Assembly (NCBI GenBank): GCA_030180135.1
Contig: CM058231.1
Coordinates: forward strand, 34,227,034 to 34,291,033
Length of the DNA: 64,000 nt
Direction of reading: 5' to 3'
DNA from: Orychophragmus violaceus
Taxonomy: Eukaryota; Streptophyta; Magnoliopsida; Brassicales; Brassicaceae
The notes under the pieces were generated by a model that worked only from the letters and a program-made list of their open reading frames with translations, was not told where the DNA came from and did no database searches. The translations under genes were made by a program, and so were the position numbers. Positions 11,086-23,051 of this stretch are shown piece after piece (position 1 is the stretch's first letter; every line of letters starts with the position of its first letter).

Positions 11086-11971
11086 AGTACAGCAACATAA
11101 TCGAACTACGAAATGGCTTGATCCCCTTAAAAGGGTACGTAGGCAGCTCGACTTCGAGCGCAGCCGCCCCCCCCCCCCCAAAACACATAGCTCTTACCGA
11201 GATCGACTTCAAACGAAGTCGTAATAACTTATCTTTGTGAAATCAAAATAAGTCTCCCTACCAATGTCTCTTTCCGATCGTAAAAGTTAAGAGTCGTCGC
11301 GAAATATTTCACCATTACATTCTGTAAAGCGATATGAAATTATCTCTTCAAAAATCAAAATGATATGAAATTATCTCTTCAAAAGACAAGTGATATGAAA
11401 TTATCCCTTCATAAGCGACCTGAAATGGCATCTCCTAAAATAAAGTGATATGAAATTATCTCTTCAAAAGACAAGTGATATGAAATTATCCCTTCATAAG
11501 CGACCTGAAATGGCCTCTCCTAAAATAAAGTGATACGAGCGAACTGAAATGCTCGCCCCAAAACCGAGCGAACTGAAATGGTCGCCCCAAAATTGAACGA
11601 CCTGAAATTATTGTCCTGAAAATAAGCGACCCGAAATGGTCCCTCCAAGCAGAACGAACTGAAATGCTCGTTCCTAAAACAAGCGACCTGAAACGGTCCC
11701 TCTAGGCAGACCAAGCTGAAATGGTCGTCCCAAACAAGCGACCCGAAACGGTCCATCAAACATCGCAAAATTCTTCTAACCTTACATAGATTAGAAGAAT
11801 TGGGGAGCTACTCCCTCCCTCTAAGTAAAAAACAAAGAAGTCGAGACAATCGCAAAATGACCTCCGCGCATACTCAAAACGGATCTTTGTAAGTTTACTT
11901 CGATTCATTATTCTCGCTTCAATTCAGCTTTAAGCTCGAACTTCACGAAAGAGTTTTACCTCGGACAACTC
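11086..11971 (+). repeat. 3' non-coding region of the Tat-type element with tandem repeats
   Basis: No gene is seen here. A C-run lies at 11166-11179. From about 11300 to 11790 short units repeat with the theme AAGTGATATGAAATTATC. An approximately 86-bp block containing two such units and GCGACCTGAAATGG is duplicated around 11360-11530. A looser array of GCGACCTGAAATGGTC-like units follows. Variable tandem repeats between integrase and the 3' LTR are known for plant Tat elements and are a recognised source of satellite DNA. Confidence 0.8.
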
Positions 11972-12654
11972 TGTAGTAATTTCTAGCAGTTCTAATCAGG
12001 ATTAGCAACCCTAGGTATAAATTCCAAGCCTAGGATCTAAGGTTCATGTAATTGAATCTATGGGATCTCAGATTTACCTGGTGATCAGCAGCGGAAGATT
12101 TGCAGATAACCGAGATCACGAAGCACCTCAAACGATGTGCCTCTACTGGTATCCACACGCACACAAACTGAACAGTAGGGATGCTAGTGCCTATAAGAGA
12201 TCTAATCTCTAGAGAAGTTTCTTTTCTAGTTCTGGTGGCTGTGAGTTAGGTTAAGTTCGAGTTTAGGTCGACCATATATCTTATATATATCGGCTTAAAC
12301 CACAATGGAATTAACCAATGATTAAACCGTATTAATCTGGTTAATCCGCGAGTTGTGTCGACCGACACACTCTCTGTGTCGATCGACACGGCCCCATAAT
12401 TTTGATACCGAATGCATATCAAATGTGCATTCACTAGATCATTACATTAATGATCAACCTCGTCTTTGACGTCCAGTTTGCTTAGGTGTGTGACCCTGTA
12501 GGATCATATAACACTAGCAATGAGTTCTAAACTCATTGATCATAAGTGGCTTCTAGCAAAGCATTATGACTACCTAGTATTATATGATTGTCTCATCTCG
12601 ACAATACGACTTTCACTTAGAGTAAGTACAATAGATTTCAGGACATTCCCAACA
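11972..12654 (-). repeat. 3' LTR of the Copia element
   Basis: A 683-bp terminal repeat, TG...CA, matching 18538-19219 with one short length difference. It contains one paired palindrome (12355-12368 and 12376-12389) and a TATATAAG-like box on the minus strand near 12280. Confidence 0.95.
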
Positions 12655-13480
12655 ATCTCCCACTTGTACTGGAATCATCTATTCCTTTAATCCCTTTGTA
12701 GCTATATCTCAATCTAGCATAAGGCAAGAACTGTGTCATCCTTATTAAGCCACATCACGTTTATCGAATCCCGATTTGTACTGATGGAAAAACAAACGAC
12801 TGACAATCACCTCGTTTGAGCGCGGCCACGCATTTCCAGTATCAAATCTTCGATAGGCCCAGAGATATTTAACTCCTGTTATATAGGAGGTACAAATCCC
12901 ATCTTGTTTTATCCATGTCTCTTTTATATATCATGATATGTCTAATCAGTGTCTTTATAATCACCAGTTACGGCTGACGTTTGACAAAGTCAAGACGAAC
13001 CAATCCATATGAGAGAGGACATGATGAACTCAGGTCTTAGGACTACACTCTTTAGTCGTAATGAGAAACTCTTATGACACTCATATAACATCTTGTAGAG
13101 TTCTCATTAACGGGTCATGTCCGATCATGTGTTATCTAACACATATCTATGTGATTGACTTTAATACTCTTATTAATGACTCCATGAAACATAGTCATCA
13201 GTCACCTCACATACTAGTCTCATGTGGTTGTTAATGTCCCATTTTAACAACCTCGACCAGGGACCAACATAATTCATGACAATCTTTGTTTATAGGGTTT
13301 CATGATCAAGTCACATACTTGATGACCTATAACATTGCCATGAATTATTTTGGGACTATTATTTAATTAACATAATTGAATAATGATGAAACAAATTTTA
13401 TTAAAATAACATAACCAAATTATGTTTTACGAACATCATGTCATAACTAAAACCAAATATAACTCCCACTGAAAACAAGA
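12655..13480 (-). other. Copia 3' untranslated region and polypurine tract
   Basis: On the minus strand the bases next to the LTR read AAGTGGGAGAT, a polypurine tract for plus-strand DNA synthesis. The remaining 800 bp up to the stop codon at 13481 have no open frame and no repeats that I recognise. Confidence 0.75.
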
Positions 13481-16400
13481 TCACATCTTAAGAAATCTAA
13501 TGCCTACAGCAGCAGTGTGAAACTCATGCTTAGGCCTTGGGAGGGGCTTGGTCAGTGGATCAGCAACATTCTCATCCGTCGGGACTCTGCTGATCTTCAC
13601 ATCTCCTCTATTCACAATATCACGGATAAGGTGATATCTCCTTTCTATGTGTTTGGATTTCTGGTGTGATCTAGGTTCCTTTGCTTTCACAATAGCTCCA
13701 TTGTTGTCACAATACAAAGCCACTGGCTCAGAAATACTAGGAATCACACCAAGTTCAGTGATGAACTTCTTGATCCAAACAGCCTCCTTTGCCGCTTCAG
13801 AAGCAGCGAGGTACTCAGCTTCAGTTGTGGAATCTGCTACAGTGTCCTGCTTGGAACTCTTCCAGCTGACTGCACCGCCATTCAGGCAGAAGATGTAACC
13901 AGATTGCGATCGGAAATCATCTTTGTCTGTCTGAAAACTTGCGTCTGTGTAACCACTTACTACCAGCTCATCACTTCCTCCATACACCAAGAATTTATCC
14001 TTAGTATTTCTCAAATACTTCAGAATATTCTTGACTGCTGTCCAGTGACTTTCACCTGGATCCGATTGGTATCTACTCGTCATGCTTAAAGCACAAGCAA
14101 CATCTGGACGAGTACAGAGCATGGCATACATGATGGATCCCAACGCCGAGGCATAGGGAATCCGACTCATGCGCTCTCACTCAGCAGGTGTCTCAGGACA
14201 CTGCTTCTTGCTGAGACTTATGCCATAAGACATTGGTATGAAGCCCTTCTTGGAATCTTGCATTCTGAACCTGTGTAAGACTTTATCGATATAAGTGTCT
14301 TGACACAGTCCAATCAACTTGTTTAATCTATCTATATAGATTCTAATTCCAAGAATATACGCGGCTTCTCCCATGTCTTTCATTGAAAAACAACTTCCGA
14401 GCCAAGTCTTAACAGACTGTAACAACGGAACGTCATTTCCGAGAAGAAGTATGTCATCTACATACAACACGAAAAATGCAACTGCGCTCCCACTAGTCTT
14501 CTTGTAAACACATGGTTCCTCTTCGTTCCTGATGAAGTCAAACTTTTTGACTGCTTCATCAAAACGAAGATTCCAACTCCGAGATGCTTGCTTCAATCCA
14601 TAAATGGATCGATGAAGCTTGCATACTTTCCTAGCTGCATTTGGATCGATGAAACCTTCGGGCTGTGTCATGTACACATCCTCTTCCAGAATCCCATTAA
14701 GGAAAGCTGTTTTCACATCCATCTGCCAGATCTCATAGTCATAATGAGCGGCTGTTGCTAGGAGAATCCGAATGGATTTGAGCATGGCAACCGGGGAATA
14801 AGTTTATTCATAGTCAATGCCATGAATTTGTTTGAAACCTATTGCCACCAGCCTTGCTTTATATATCTGAATATTTCCATCCACATCAATTTTCTTCTTG
14901 AAAATCCATTTACACTCAATGGGTCTTGCACCATCGGGTAAATCAACCAAAGTCCATACTTGGTTCTGTGACATGGATCCCATTTCGAATTCAGCGGCTT
15001 TTAGCCACCTTTCGGAGTCAGGGCTCATCATCGCTTCTTCAAAATTCGCTGGCTCGTCACTGTCAATGATCAACAAATCATGACAATTGGTTACGAGAAA
15101 TCCATATCTCTCGGGTTCGTGACGGATCCTTTCGGATCGGCGAATTTCAGGCTCCACAGGCGCGGTCTCTACAACTCTTTGTAGATCCAACTGTTGCTCT
15201 TCCTCTACGGGTTGAGCATTTTCCTGCGGTTCTCGAACTTCTTCGAGTTGTACTTTACTCCCACTGTTTCTCTTGGAAAGAAACTCTCTCTCAAGAAAGA
15301 CGCAGTTCCGAGCAACAAACACTTTGTTCTCGGATTGGTTGTAAAAGTAGTATGCCTTGGTTTCCTTAGGATAACCAACGAAGTAGCATTTATCAGATTT
15401 GGGTTCGAGCTTATCTGTAATTAATCTCTTAACATAAGCTTCACAACCCCAAATCTTCAGGAAAGACACACTTGGAACATTTCCAGTCCACATCTCATGT
15501 GGTGTCTTTGCAACTGATTTTGACGGAACCCTATTAAATGTAAACGCAGACGTATCTAGAGCGTATCCCCAAAAGGATAATGGAAGAGTTGAGAGACTCA
15601 TCATTGATCGAACCATATCTAATAAAGTCCGATTCCTCCTCTCAGACACCCCATTCCATTGTGGTGTTCTAGGAGGAGTGAGTTGTGAAACAATTCCACA
15701 ATCTCTCAAATGATCACTGAATTCTTGGCTTAAGTATTCTCATCCACGATCTGATCGAAGAGCCTTAATACTTTTGCCAAGTTGATTATGTACTTCATTT
15801 TGGAACTCTTTGAACTTTTCAAAAGATTCCGACTTGTGTCTCATTAAATAGACATAGCCATACCTGCTGAAATCATCAGTGAAGGTAATGAAGTATCGAA
15901 AATTTCCTCTGGCACTTGTGCTCATTGGGCCGCATACATCCGTATGTATAAGGCCCAATAGGTCACTGGCCCTTTCATTTTGTTTGTTGAAAGGGGCCTT
16001 TGCCATTTTGCCTAGTAAACAAGATTCACATTTCTCACATGATTCATAATCAAATGAGCCCAAAAGCCCATCACTATGGAGCTTTTGAATCCGTTTCTCG
16101 TTCATGTGGCCCAAACGACAATGCCATAGAAAAGTCTGATTCATGTCATTTGATTTGAATCTCTTGGTGTTAATGTAATAGATTGGTGTGCTTTGGTTTA
16201 AAACATAAAGCTCATTCTCTAATGGGCTGCTACCATAAAATATATCATTGTAATCAAAAGAACAACATTTATTCTTAATTGAAAACTGATATCCTTCCAC
16301 ATCCAAAACAGGAATAGAAATAATATTTCTGCTTATAGCAGGTACATAGTAGCAATTATTAAGCTTTAAAACCAAACCAGAAGGTAAAGACAAGTTATAT

Positions 16401-17455
16401 GTTCCTACGGCATATGCAGCAACTCTTGCTCCATTCCCCACGCGTAGGTCCACTTGTCCCCTTTCCAACTTCCTACTGTTGCTTAGGCCTTGCATATTTT
16501 TACAAATATGAGCACCACAGCCGGTATCCAATACCCAAGAAGTAGAACCAGAAGTAGTAACATTTACTTCTATAACATAAATACCTGAAGATGAAGTCTC
16601 GAAAGTCTTCTTCTTCTTCTTCTCTTCCAAGAATTTGTTGCAGTTTCTCTTCCAATGTCCAGGCTCTTTACAGTAATGGCACTTATCAGTCACAGATGGG
16701 CCAGGCTTGGGCTTAGGGGCTGGCGCAGGCGCGTTCTGGTTCTCAACCTGGACGGCCTTGCTCTTTCCCTTACCTTTTCCAAGTTTCTTAAACTTCTTAC
16801 CTCCTTGTACCATAAGTACATTTGGAGTGCCCTTCTTGATATTAGGCTCAGCTATCTTGAGCATGCCATGCAGTTCAGTCAACGTCTTCGTCAAGTTGTT
16901 CATGTTATAGTTCATAACAAACTGATCATAACTTGACGGCAGTGACTGCAGAATGATGTCAGTAGCCAACTCTTGGCTAATGGGACAATCCAGCTTCCCC
17001 AGGTTATCAATATAACCCATCATCTTAATGACATGAGGACTGACTGGACCGTCTTTTGGTATCTTGCATTCAATGAGATATTTAACCGTCTGGTATCTCT
17101 CAGTTCGTGCTTGCTCCTGAAACATACTTTTCAGGCTAGTGATCATCTCCACTGGCGACTCCACGTTCTCGTATTGCTTTTGCAAATCCGAGTTCATGGT
17201 AGCCAACATGAGACAATTCACATCGACCACATCATTAGAGTGCTTATCCCAAGCACTCCTTTCTGCATGTGGAGCATTGGCTCTCGGTTTTTCAGGGAGA
17301 ACAATTTCCAGGGCATAGTCCCTTTTCTCCTGCTTGAGAACAATTCTCAAGTTCCGATACCATTCGAGAAAATTCGATCCATTTAACTTGTCCTTCTCAA
17401 GGACGGATCGCAGGGAGAAAGAGTTATTATGAGTGTTAGTCATAGCTGAGAACAA
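13481..17455 (-). pseudogene. Copia Gag-Pol polyprotein with three in-frame stops
   Basis: One continuous frame of about 1325 codons. Gag begins at the ATG at 17455. The zinc knuckle CHYCKEPGHWKRNC lies near 16680 and the protease motif WVLDTGCGAHIC near 16520. The integrase zinc finger (HCRLGHMNEKR, CESCLLGK) is near 16100-16020, followed by the catalytic aspartates (HTDVCGP, FTDDFSRYGYVY). The reverse transcriptase shows YVDDILLLGND near 14460, and RNase H shows ADSTTEAEYLAASEAA near 13820. In-frame stops occur at 15740-15742 (TGA after LRSDRG), 14804-14806 (TAA after GIDYE) and near 14171 (TGA after TPAE). No frameshift was needed, so only point mutations have disabled it. Confidence 0.93.
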
Positions 17456-18537
17456 AGAAAGAAAAAGGTTTAGTTATGATGTTCAAGAAATGAGAAGTCT
17501 GAACCTTTAAGAAAACTCGCATTATATTCAAACATTGTTTCCTCAGATGAATATAATGATCCAAGACCCATACTTCACTAAACTTGAATGAGCCACTGGC
17601 TATCACCCTAATTTAGCTATCTAGGTAAGCAACAACTTTGCTAGTTATATCCAATATAACTCTTGTTTGTGGATCGACATCTCATGCCCAATCCACCTGA
17701 TGTCTCTGAGCCCAAAACGATTTTGATGGCCCAGTCAAGTAAACCAATCTCTTCAGTCATGTAATTGCCGATGTCTTGCACTGCAAATCCATCAACACGA
17801 TTACCTCTGTCTTACTCATGAAATTGTGGACATCTTGCACTGCAAGTCTATCGCACAATTAAATGGGTCTTGACAGTTGACAAGATTGGAAAGACATCAA
17901 GTAACACTTGATATTTGGTTGAGGAACGGAACCATTTAAAACGTTTAGTTTTATTATGTTTTAATTCTTCTAATTAAATGATTTGCCTTGGTTTGGTTCT
18001 GTGGTTTCAGGTTCCATAACCTAAACCATCGAATCTGGTGTCGACCGACACTACTTTAGTGTCGATCGATGCAGATTAACCAAAACCAATCTGCGATAAC
18101 CGATCAATCCAATTGACCCGGTTTTGAGTACCGGTCAGTGTCGATCGATGCTACATTAGCATCGATCGATACCAACCCAATCGCAATAAACCATTCTTAG
18201 CGTTTAACCATCATTAACCAAGCTCGATAACCGGTCCAATCCAATTGAACCGATTCATCAATCTAGCGAGGTTTGTGTCGACCGACACAACTATTGTGTC
18301 GATCGACACTAGGCGAAACCTAATTTGTTCGGGTTATCCTTCTGTGTCGACCGACACCGGATTGGTGTCGATCGACACAGGGCGATTAACCCTAATCGAT
18401 TTCAAGAAAAAATCCTAAAACTAGGTTTTCATGAAAACCAATTTTAGCAAGTTTGTATCAACCATACACAGATTCAGATTCAACTAATCTAATCAACATG
18501 CTACAGATTCAATGGAACCCTAAAGCTCTGATACCAC
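17456..18537 (-). other. Copia 5' leader with primer binding site
   Basis: This is an untranslated leader of about 1.08 kb between the primer site and the gag start. The primer site, minus-strand TGGTATCAGAGC, lies at about 18525-18536 and matches the initiator tRNA-Met type. The leader holds four paired palindromes between 18038 and 18378, described separately. It has no open frame of note. Confidence 0.85.
18038..18378. repeat. Four paired 14-bp palindromes in the Copia leader
   Basis: Sites start at 18038/18059, 18138/18159, 18275/18296 and 18344/18365. Each pair has a start-to-start distance of exactly 21 bp. Typical members are GTGTCGACCGACAC for the first site and GTGTCGATCGACAC for the second. 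Each site is a near-perfect palindrome, and the two sites of a pair can also pair with each other as a hairpin with a 7-base loop. An identical arrangement occurs once in each LTR. Confidence 0.9.
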
Positions 18538-19219
18538 TGAAGGAATTTCTACCAGTTCTAATCAGGATTAGCAACCCTAGGTATAAATTCCAAGCCTAGG
18601 ATCTAAGGTTCATGTAATTGAATCTATGGGATCTCAGATTTACCTGGTGATCAGCAGCGGAAGATTTGCAGATAATCGAGATCACGAAGCACCTCAAACG
18701 CTGTGCCTCTACTGGTATCCACACGCACACAAACTGAACAGTAGGGATGCTAGTGCCTATAAGAGATCTAATCTCTAGAGAGGTTTCTTTTCTAGTTTTG
18801 GTGGCTGTGAGTTAGGTTAAGTTCGAGTTTAGGTCGACCATATATCTTATATATGTCGGCTTAAACCACAATGGAATTAACCAACGATTAAACCGTATTA
18901 ATCTGGTTAATCCGCGAGTTGTGTCGACCGACACACTCTCTGTGTCGATCGACACGGCCCCAGAATTTCGATACCGAATGCATATCAAATGTGCATTCAC
19001 TAGATCATTACATTAATGATCAACCTCGTCTTTGACGTCCAGTTTGCTTAGGTGTGTGACCCTGTAGGATCATATAACACTAGCAATGAGTTCTAAACTC
19101 ATTGATCATAAGTGGCTTCTAGCAAAGCATTATGACTACCTAGATTATATGATTGTCTCATCTCGACAATACGACTTTCACTTAGAGTAAGTACAATAGA
19201 TTTCAGGACATTCCCAACA
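18538..19219 (-). repeat. 5' LTR of the Copia element
   Basis: A 682-bp direct repeat of 11972-12654. It begins TGAAGG on the plus strand next to the primer site and ends CCCAACA before the AACTC duplication. It carries the paired palindrome at 18921-18934 and 18942-18955. Confidence 0.95.
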
Positions 19220-19793
19220 AACTCTTGGCGAAGAACTCGAGATCAAGTATAGTCAACCTAGAAGTTTGATTGTACTCCCTAAAGCAATGCAAGATAAGTT
19301 ATTTGCTCGACCTCCCTGAAGAGGTTCGAGCTTCCATCAACGATCGATTTCACGCTAAGGCGGTAAACAGTAAAATCTATGCTAAGGCATGAAAGATTCC
19401 AAAAGCAACTCATAAACAAAAATAAGGACTTAACGTCCTCAATGTTGCAAAAAGCCCACTAAGGGAAAACAGCAAAGACAAAAAAAAGAGCCCCCTTGGG
19501 CAACAGCGCCTGAAAAGACTTTTCGCGACCCTCGAATCTTAGCCGTTGGTGATCGACCAGATCCACGGTAGGAGATGAGGTTCTCAAACAAACACACGCC
19601 ACGACTGCCGACGCGCTAAAAAGCAGTCCAGTTCGACCCACGCACCCACTCTTGATCGTTGAATCAAAACGGGATCAACGGGTGGAGTGAAAGCAATCAT
19701 TAGGTTTATTACGCCCGAGGCGCGTGCCTCTTCCCGAGAACGTCTACCGCCCATTAAGCTCGACTCGTCGAAACTAATGGGCTGGGGGGCTAT
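19220..19793 (+). other. Rest of the Tat-type 3' non-coding region with polypurine tract
   Basis: This resumes the Tat 3' region after the Copia insertion. No coding sequence is evident. The last bases before the 3' LTR read GGGCTGGGGGGCTAT (about 19779-19793), the expected polypurine tract. Confidence 0.75.
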
Positions 19794-20332
19794 TGTTGGT
19801 ACTGGATTTCCCTCTAAGAAATCTGACCCATTAACAAACAAGACAAAGGCCCATAGTTATGAGCCCGTCCTAATATCAAGACAGAGAGAGATCGACCGTC
19901 ATCCTCTGTTGGGCCTATAAAATTAACCTATTGACAAGGACCAAGCGATGCCGAAGTGGGAAGCGTACGAGCTCGAGCTCGGCAGGAGACGGCGTGGAGA
20001 TAGAGCAACCCGGTCTTCGTCAGTTCAACTGATCCGCCCAAATCTCAGAGATCGTTACGATGGCGAGGCCGAATTATCGTAACAAGGAGATCAAAGTCGA
20101 GAGTATTTAAAGGAGAAGTGGCGATTCATTCAAGACATTCCAACCCTAGCTAAGAACATTTCGACTAGATAGCTCGATCAATTCCCTTTGTACTCTCTTT
20201 TCGATTGTGTTTGTTCTATCTCGATGATCAATCTCAATAAAGTCTTTGATTCATAGGAAATCTATACCATTTCAATATACAAAAGTCCAAATCCACGAAT
20301 ACAAATTCTTAGTGTGAATCTCAGATCTCACA
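19794..20332 (+). repeat. 3' LTR of the Tat-type element
   Basis: A 539-bp repeat of 1170-1707, TGTTGG...CTCACA, followed directly by the target duplication GGTGG at 20333-20337. About 19 differences from the 5' LTR were counted by eye. Confidence 0.95.
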
Positions 20333-20879
20333 GGTGGGCGTTGAGCAGAATGTGCTTTGGCACAGATTTCTGGTGGGACTGCTCCGCGGTTCGTGCTCGG
20401 AGATTGGCTTGCTTTGCTTGGACTACTGACGATCTGAAACTTTGAGATATGTCGAGTAGTCTGATTGCAGAGACGTCAAGCATAATCGTGAAAATGAAGA
20501 GCAAGGTGTTTCATGATAGGTTGGTACGTCGCAAGTAGATATTCTCCAAGCTGACATGTTTGGGCATGCTTGATCAAGTATTGTTGAACTTACGTGAGAC
20601 AAGACAATTTTCGTCTCTCCGCAAATCGTCTTGTGTTCGGAAACACTTTGCTTGAAACTATCTTTTTTTATAAACCTTTATATACGTATGTATATATACA
20701 ATGTATATATACATAACATACATCATGATTAGCTCGGATGATTGCCGAGCTGCCATCATAAGGTCCGAAATGCATTTTGTTTTGTGGTGGCCGCCATTTT
20801 TCTATTGGCTCGTCACTTTTGTTGTCTTTTATTCCACTAGGGAAAATGTCCCGAGAAAACAATAGGTAGTCAAAGCGTG

Positions 20880-21185
20880 TCTTCGTTCAGCTCGGAAAAT
20901 TTTTAGCTCGGAAAATTTTCAGCTCGGGCAAGTTTTTGTTGTGCTCGAAATATATTTTTTCTTTCCGAGCTGAATTGCTCGTAGTTTACCCGAGATGGAC
21001 TTTTTTTCAGCTCGGACATCCGAGCTGCTTTTTGCTTTTTTTTTAGCTCGGAAACCCGAGTTGGTTTAGCTCGGATTTGAGCTGGTTTAGCTCGGATTTG
21101 AGCTGGTTTAGCTCGGATTTGAGCTGGTTTAGCTCGGAAATCCGAGCTGGTTTAGCTCGGAATTTCCGAGCTGGTCTAGCTCTGA
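20880..21185. repeat. AGCTCGG/CCGAGCT repeats
   Basis: Irregular copies of AGCTCGGAAA...CCGAGCTGG give way at 21045-21185 to a tight approximately 21-bp unit, GAGCTGGTTTAGCTCGGATT. This is the same word family as at 1-600 and inside the LTR at 24360-24600, supporting one common element. Confidence 0.85.
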
Positions 21186-21219
21186 TTTTTTGAACATAAT
21201 GCAGTTGCCGTGCACGCTT

Positions 21220-22390
21220 GCGAGTTACCGAGCATGCTTTGCGAGTTGCCGAGCATGCTTGCGAGTTGCCGAGCATGCTTGTGAGTTGCTGAGCATGCTT
21301 TGCGAGTTGCCGAGCATGCTTGCGAGTTGCCGAGCATGCTTGCGAGATGCCGAGCATGCTTGCGAGTTGTCGAGCATGCTTTGCGAGTTGCCGAGCATGC
21401 TTCGCGAGTTGCCGAGCATGCTTCGCGAGTTGCCGAGCATGCTTCGCGAGTTGCCGAGCAAGCTTGCGAGTTGTCGAGCACGCTTGCGAGTTGCCGAGCA
21501 CGCTTGCGAGTTACCGAGCATGCTTCGCGAGTTGCCGACCAAGCTTGCGAGTTGCCGACCAAGCTTGCGAGTTGCCGAGCATGGTTCGCGAGTTGCCGAG
21601 CATGCTTGCGAGATGCCGAGCATGCTTCGCGAGTTGCCGAGCATGCTTGCGAGTTGCCGAGCATGCTTCGCGAGTTGCCGAGCAAACTTTCGAGTTGCCG
21701 AGCATGCTTCGTGAGTTGCCGAGCATGCTTGCGAGTTGCCGAGCACGCTTGCGAGTTGCCGAGCACGCTTGCGAGTTGCCGAGCACGCTTGCGAGTTGCC
21801 GAGCATGCTTCGCGAGTTGCCGACCAAGCTTGCGAGTTGCCGAGCACGCTTGCGAGTTGCCAAGCACGCTTGCGAGTTGCCGAGCATGCTTCGCGAGTTG
21901 CTGAGAATGCTTCGGGAGTTGTCGAGCACGCTTCGCGAGTTGCCGAGCACGCTTTGCGAGTAGCCGAGCAAGCTTGCGAGTTGCCGAGCACGCTTGCGAG
22001 TTGCCGAGCACGCTTCGCGAGTTGTCGAGCATGCTTCGCGAGTTACCGAGCAAGCTTGCGAGTTGCGGAGCATGATTTGCGAGTTGCCGAGCATGCTTGC
22101 AAGTTGCCGAGCATGCTTGCGAGTTGCCGAGCATACTTTGCGAGTTGCTGAGCATGCTTGCGGAGTTGCCGAGCATGTTTCGCGAGTTGCCGAGCACGCT
22201 TGCGAGTTGCCGAGCACGCTTGCTAGTTTCCGAGCATGCTTTTGGAGTTGCCGAGCATGTTTCGCGAGTTGCCGAGCACGCTTGCGAGTTGCCGAGCACG
22301 CTTGCGAGTTGTCGAGCATGCTTGCGAGAAGCCGAACATGCTCCGCGAGTTGCCGAGCATGCTTTGCGAGTGGCCGAGCATCCTTTGCAG
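21220..22390. repeat. 20-21-bp tandem array (GCGAGTTGCCGAGCATGCTT), about 55 units
   Basis: A continuous array of 20- and 21-bp units, mostly GCGAGTTGCCGAGCATGCTT with an optional extra C or T. Variants such as GAGCACGCTT and GACCAAGCTT occur in short runs, suggesting local amplification. Because the unit has no stop codons in several frames, long open frames appear on both strands; none resembles a protein. It sits in the 3' non-coding part of the Tat-related element. Confidence 0.95.
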
Positions 22391-23051
22391 TCTTATGTAC
22401 TCGGATATATACGGTCATGGAGCAGGATGGCTTGGAACGCATGCTGGTGTGACAGCGGGGCATCAATGACGATTGGATAGAGATGGCTCGACTTGGCTGC
22501 GACAACGTATTAAAACAGATTTTTCAAGCCGTTCAATTCTGGTACGATCGTCAGTTGTTTGGCTTCTTGGCGTCGCGGATAGATCTACAAACTAAGCGAA
22601 GTTTGGACATTCGTTCGACAATAAAAATCGGTTAGCATCTTATTGTGACGTATAACCGCAAAGTCTCAAATCAAGATGTTCAACATGTAAAACAAAATCC
22701 AAGAGAAAATATATTGCACGTTGAACACACGGAAAGATTTGACAAGATATTTACGATTTCGATCAATAGTTTATCATGTTAATTTCTACGCAAGTTAGAG
22801 ACATTAGTAATTCCTACAATCGTAAAGCATTGGGAGCGGAAAACTTGTAACAAGGCTAAAATCAATAAGTCACAAATAAGTTGAACATATCGGCATAATT
22901 TGTAAAGCAATTGATGACGAGAAGATAAATTAGATTTTAGGTACTTATCTTGATATTCGGAAAGGTCGTAAAGTTGACAAAGACGATCCTTGAACATTAC
23001 AAAGTGTTCTTTTTGGTTTCGACGTATTACTATCTGATGTTGGTCTTCTTG
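22391..23051 (-). other. Non-coding body of the Tat-related element
   Basis: This lies between the satellite-like array and the gag-like ORF. Only short ORFs and no recognisable domain were seen. Confidence 0.5.

Larger units (their letters stand above)
11972..19219 (-). mobile_element. Ty1/Copia LTR retrotransposon, full length, minus strand
   Basis: LTRs at 11972-12654 and 18538-19219 flank a single gag-pol frame on the minus strand. The duplication AACTC lies at 11967-11971 and 19220-19224. The primer site (minus-strand TGGTATCAGAGC, complementary to initiator tRNA-Met) adjoins the right LTR, and a GGGAGA-type polypurine tract adjoins the left LTR. The domain order gag, protease, integrase, reverse transcriptase, RNase H identifies Copia. 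The LTRs differ at about 12 sites by eye (under 2%), fewer than the host Tat element's LTRs, in line with its being the younger insertion. Three in-frame stops make this copy defective. Confidence 0.95.
1170..20332 (+). mobile_element. Tat-type Ty3/Gypsy LTR retrotransposon with two nested insertions
   Basis: A complete but inactive element: 5' LTR 1170-1707, primer site 1710-1727, gag, protease, reverse transcriptase, two RNase H regions, integrase, a non-coding repeat-rich 3' region, polypurine tract and 3' LTR 19794-20332. The duplication GGTGG flanks it. The two LTRs differ at about 19 positions by eye, roughly 3.5%. The extra archaeal-type RNase H domain after the normal one and the TGGCGCC primer site are features of the Tat lineage. 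About half its length is later insertions: a solo LTR at 6983-10017 and a Copia element at 11972-19219. The coding region has many in-frame stops, so it cannot move on its own. Confidence 0.92.

Noticed and set aside
16655..17386. Plus-strand ORFs inside the Copia gag
   Set aside because: Antisense shadows of the gag-pol frame.
21176..22505. Several long ORFs (up to about 426 codons) on both strands
   Set aside because: They are translations of the stop-free 20-21-bp tandem unit in several frames; no domain and only repeat-encoded residues.
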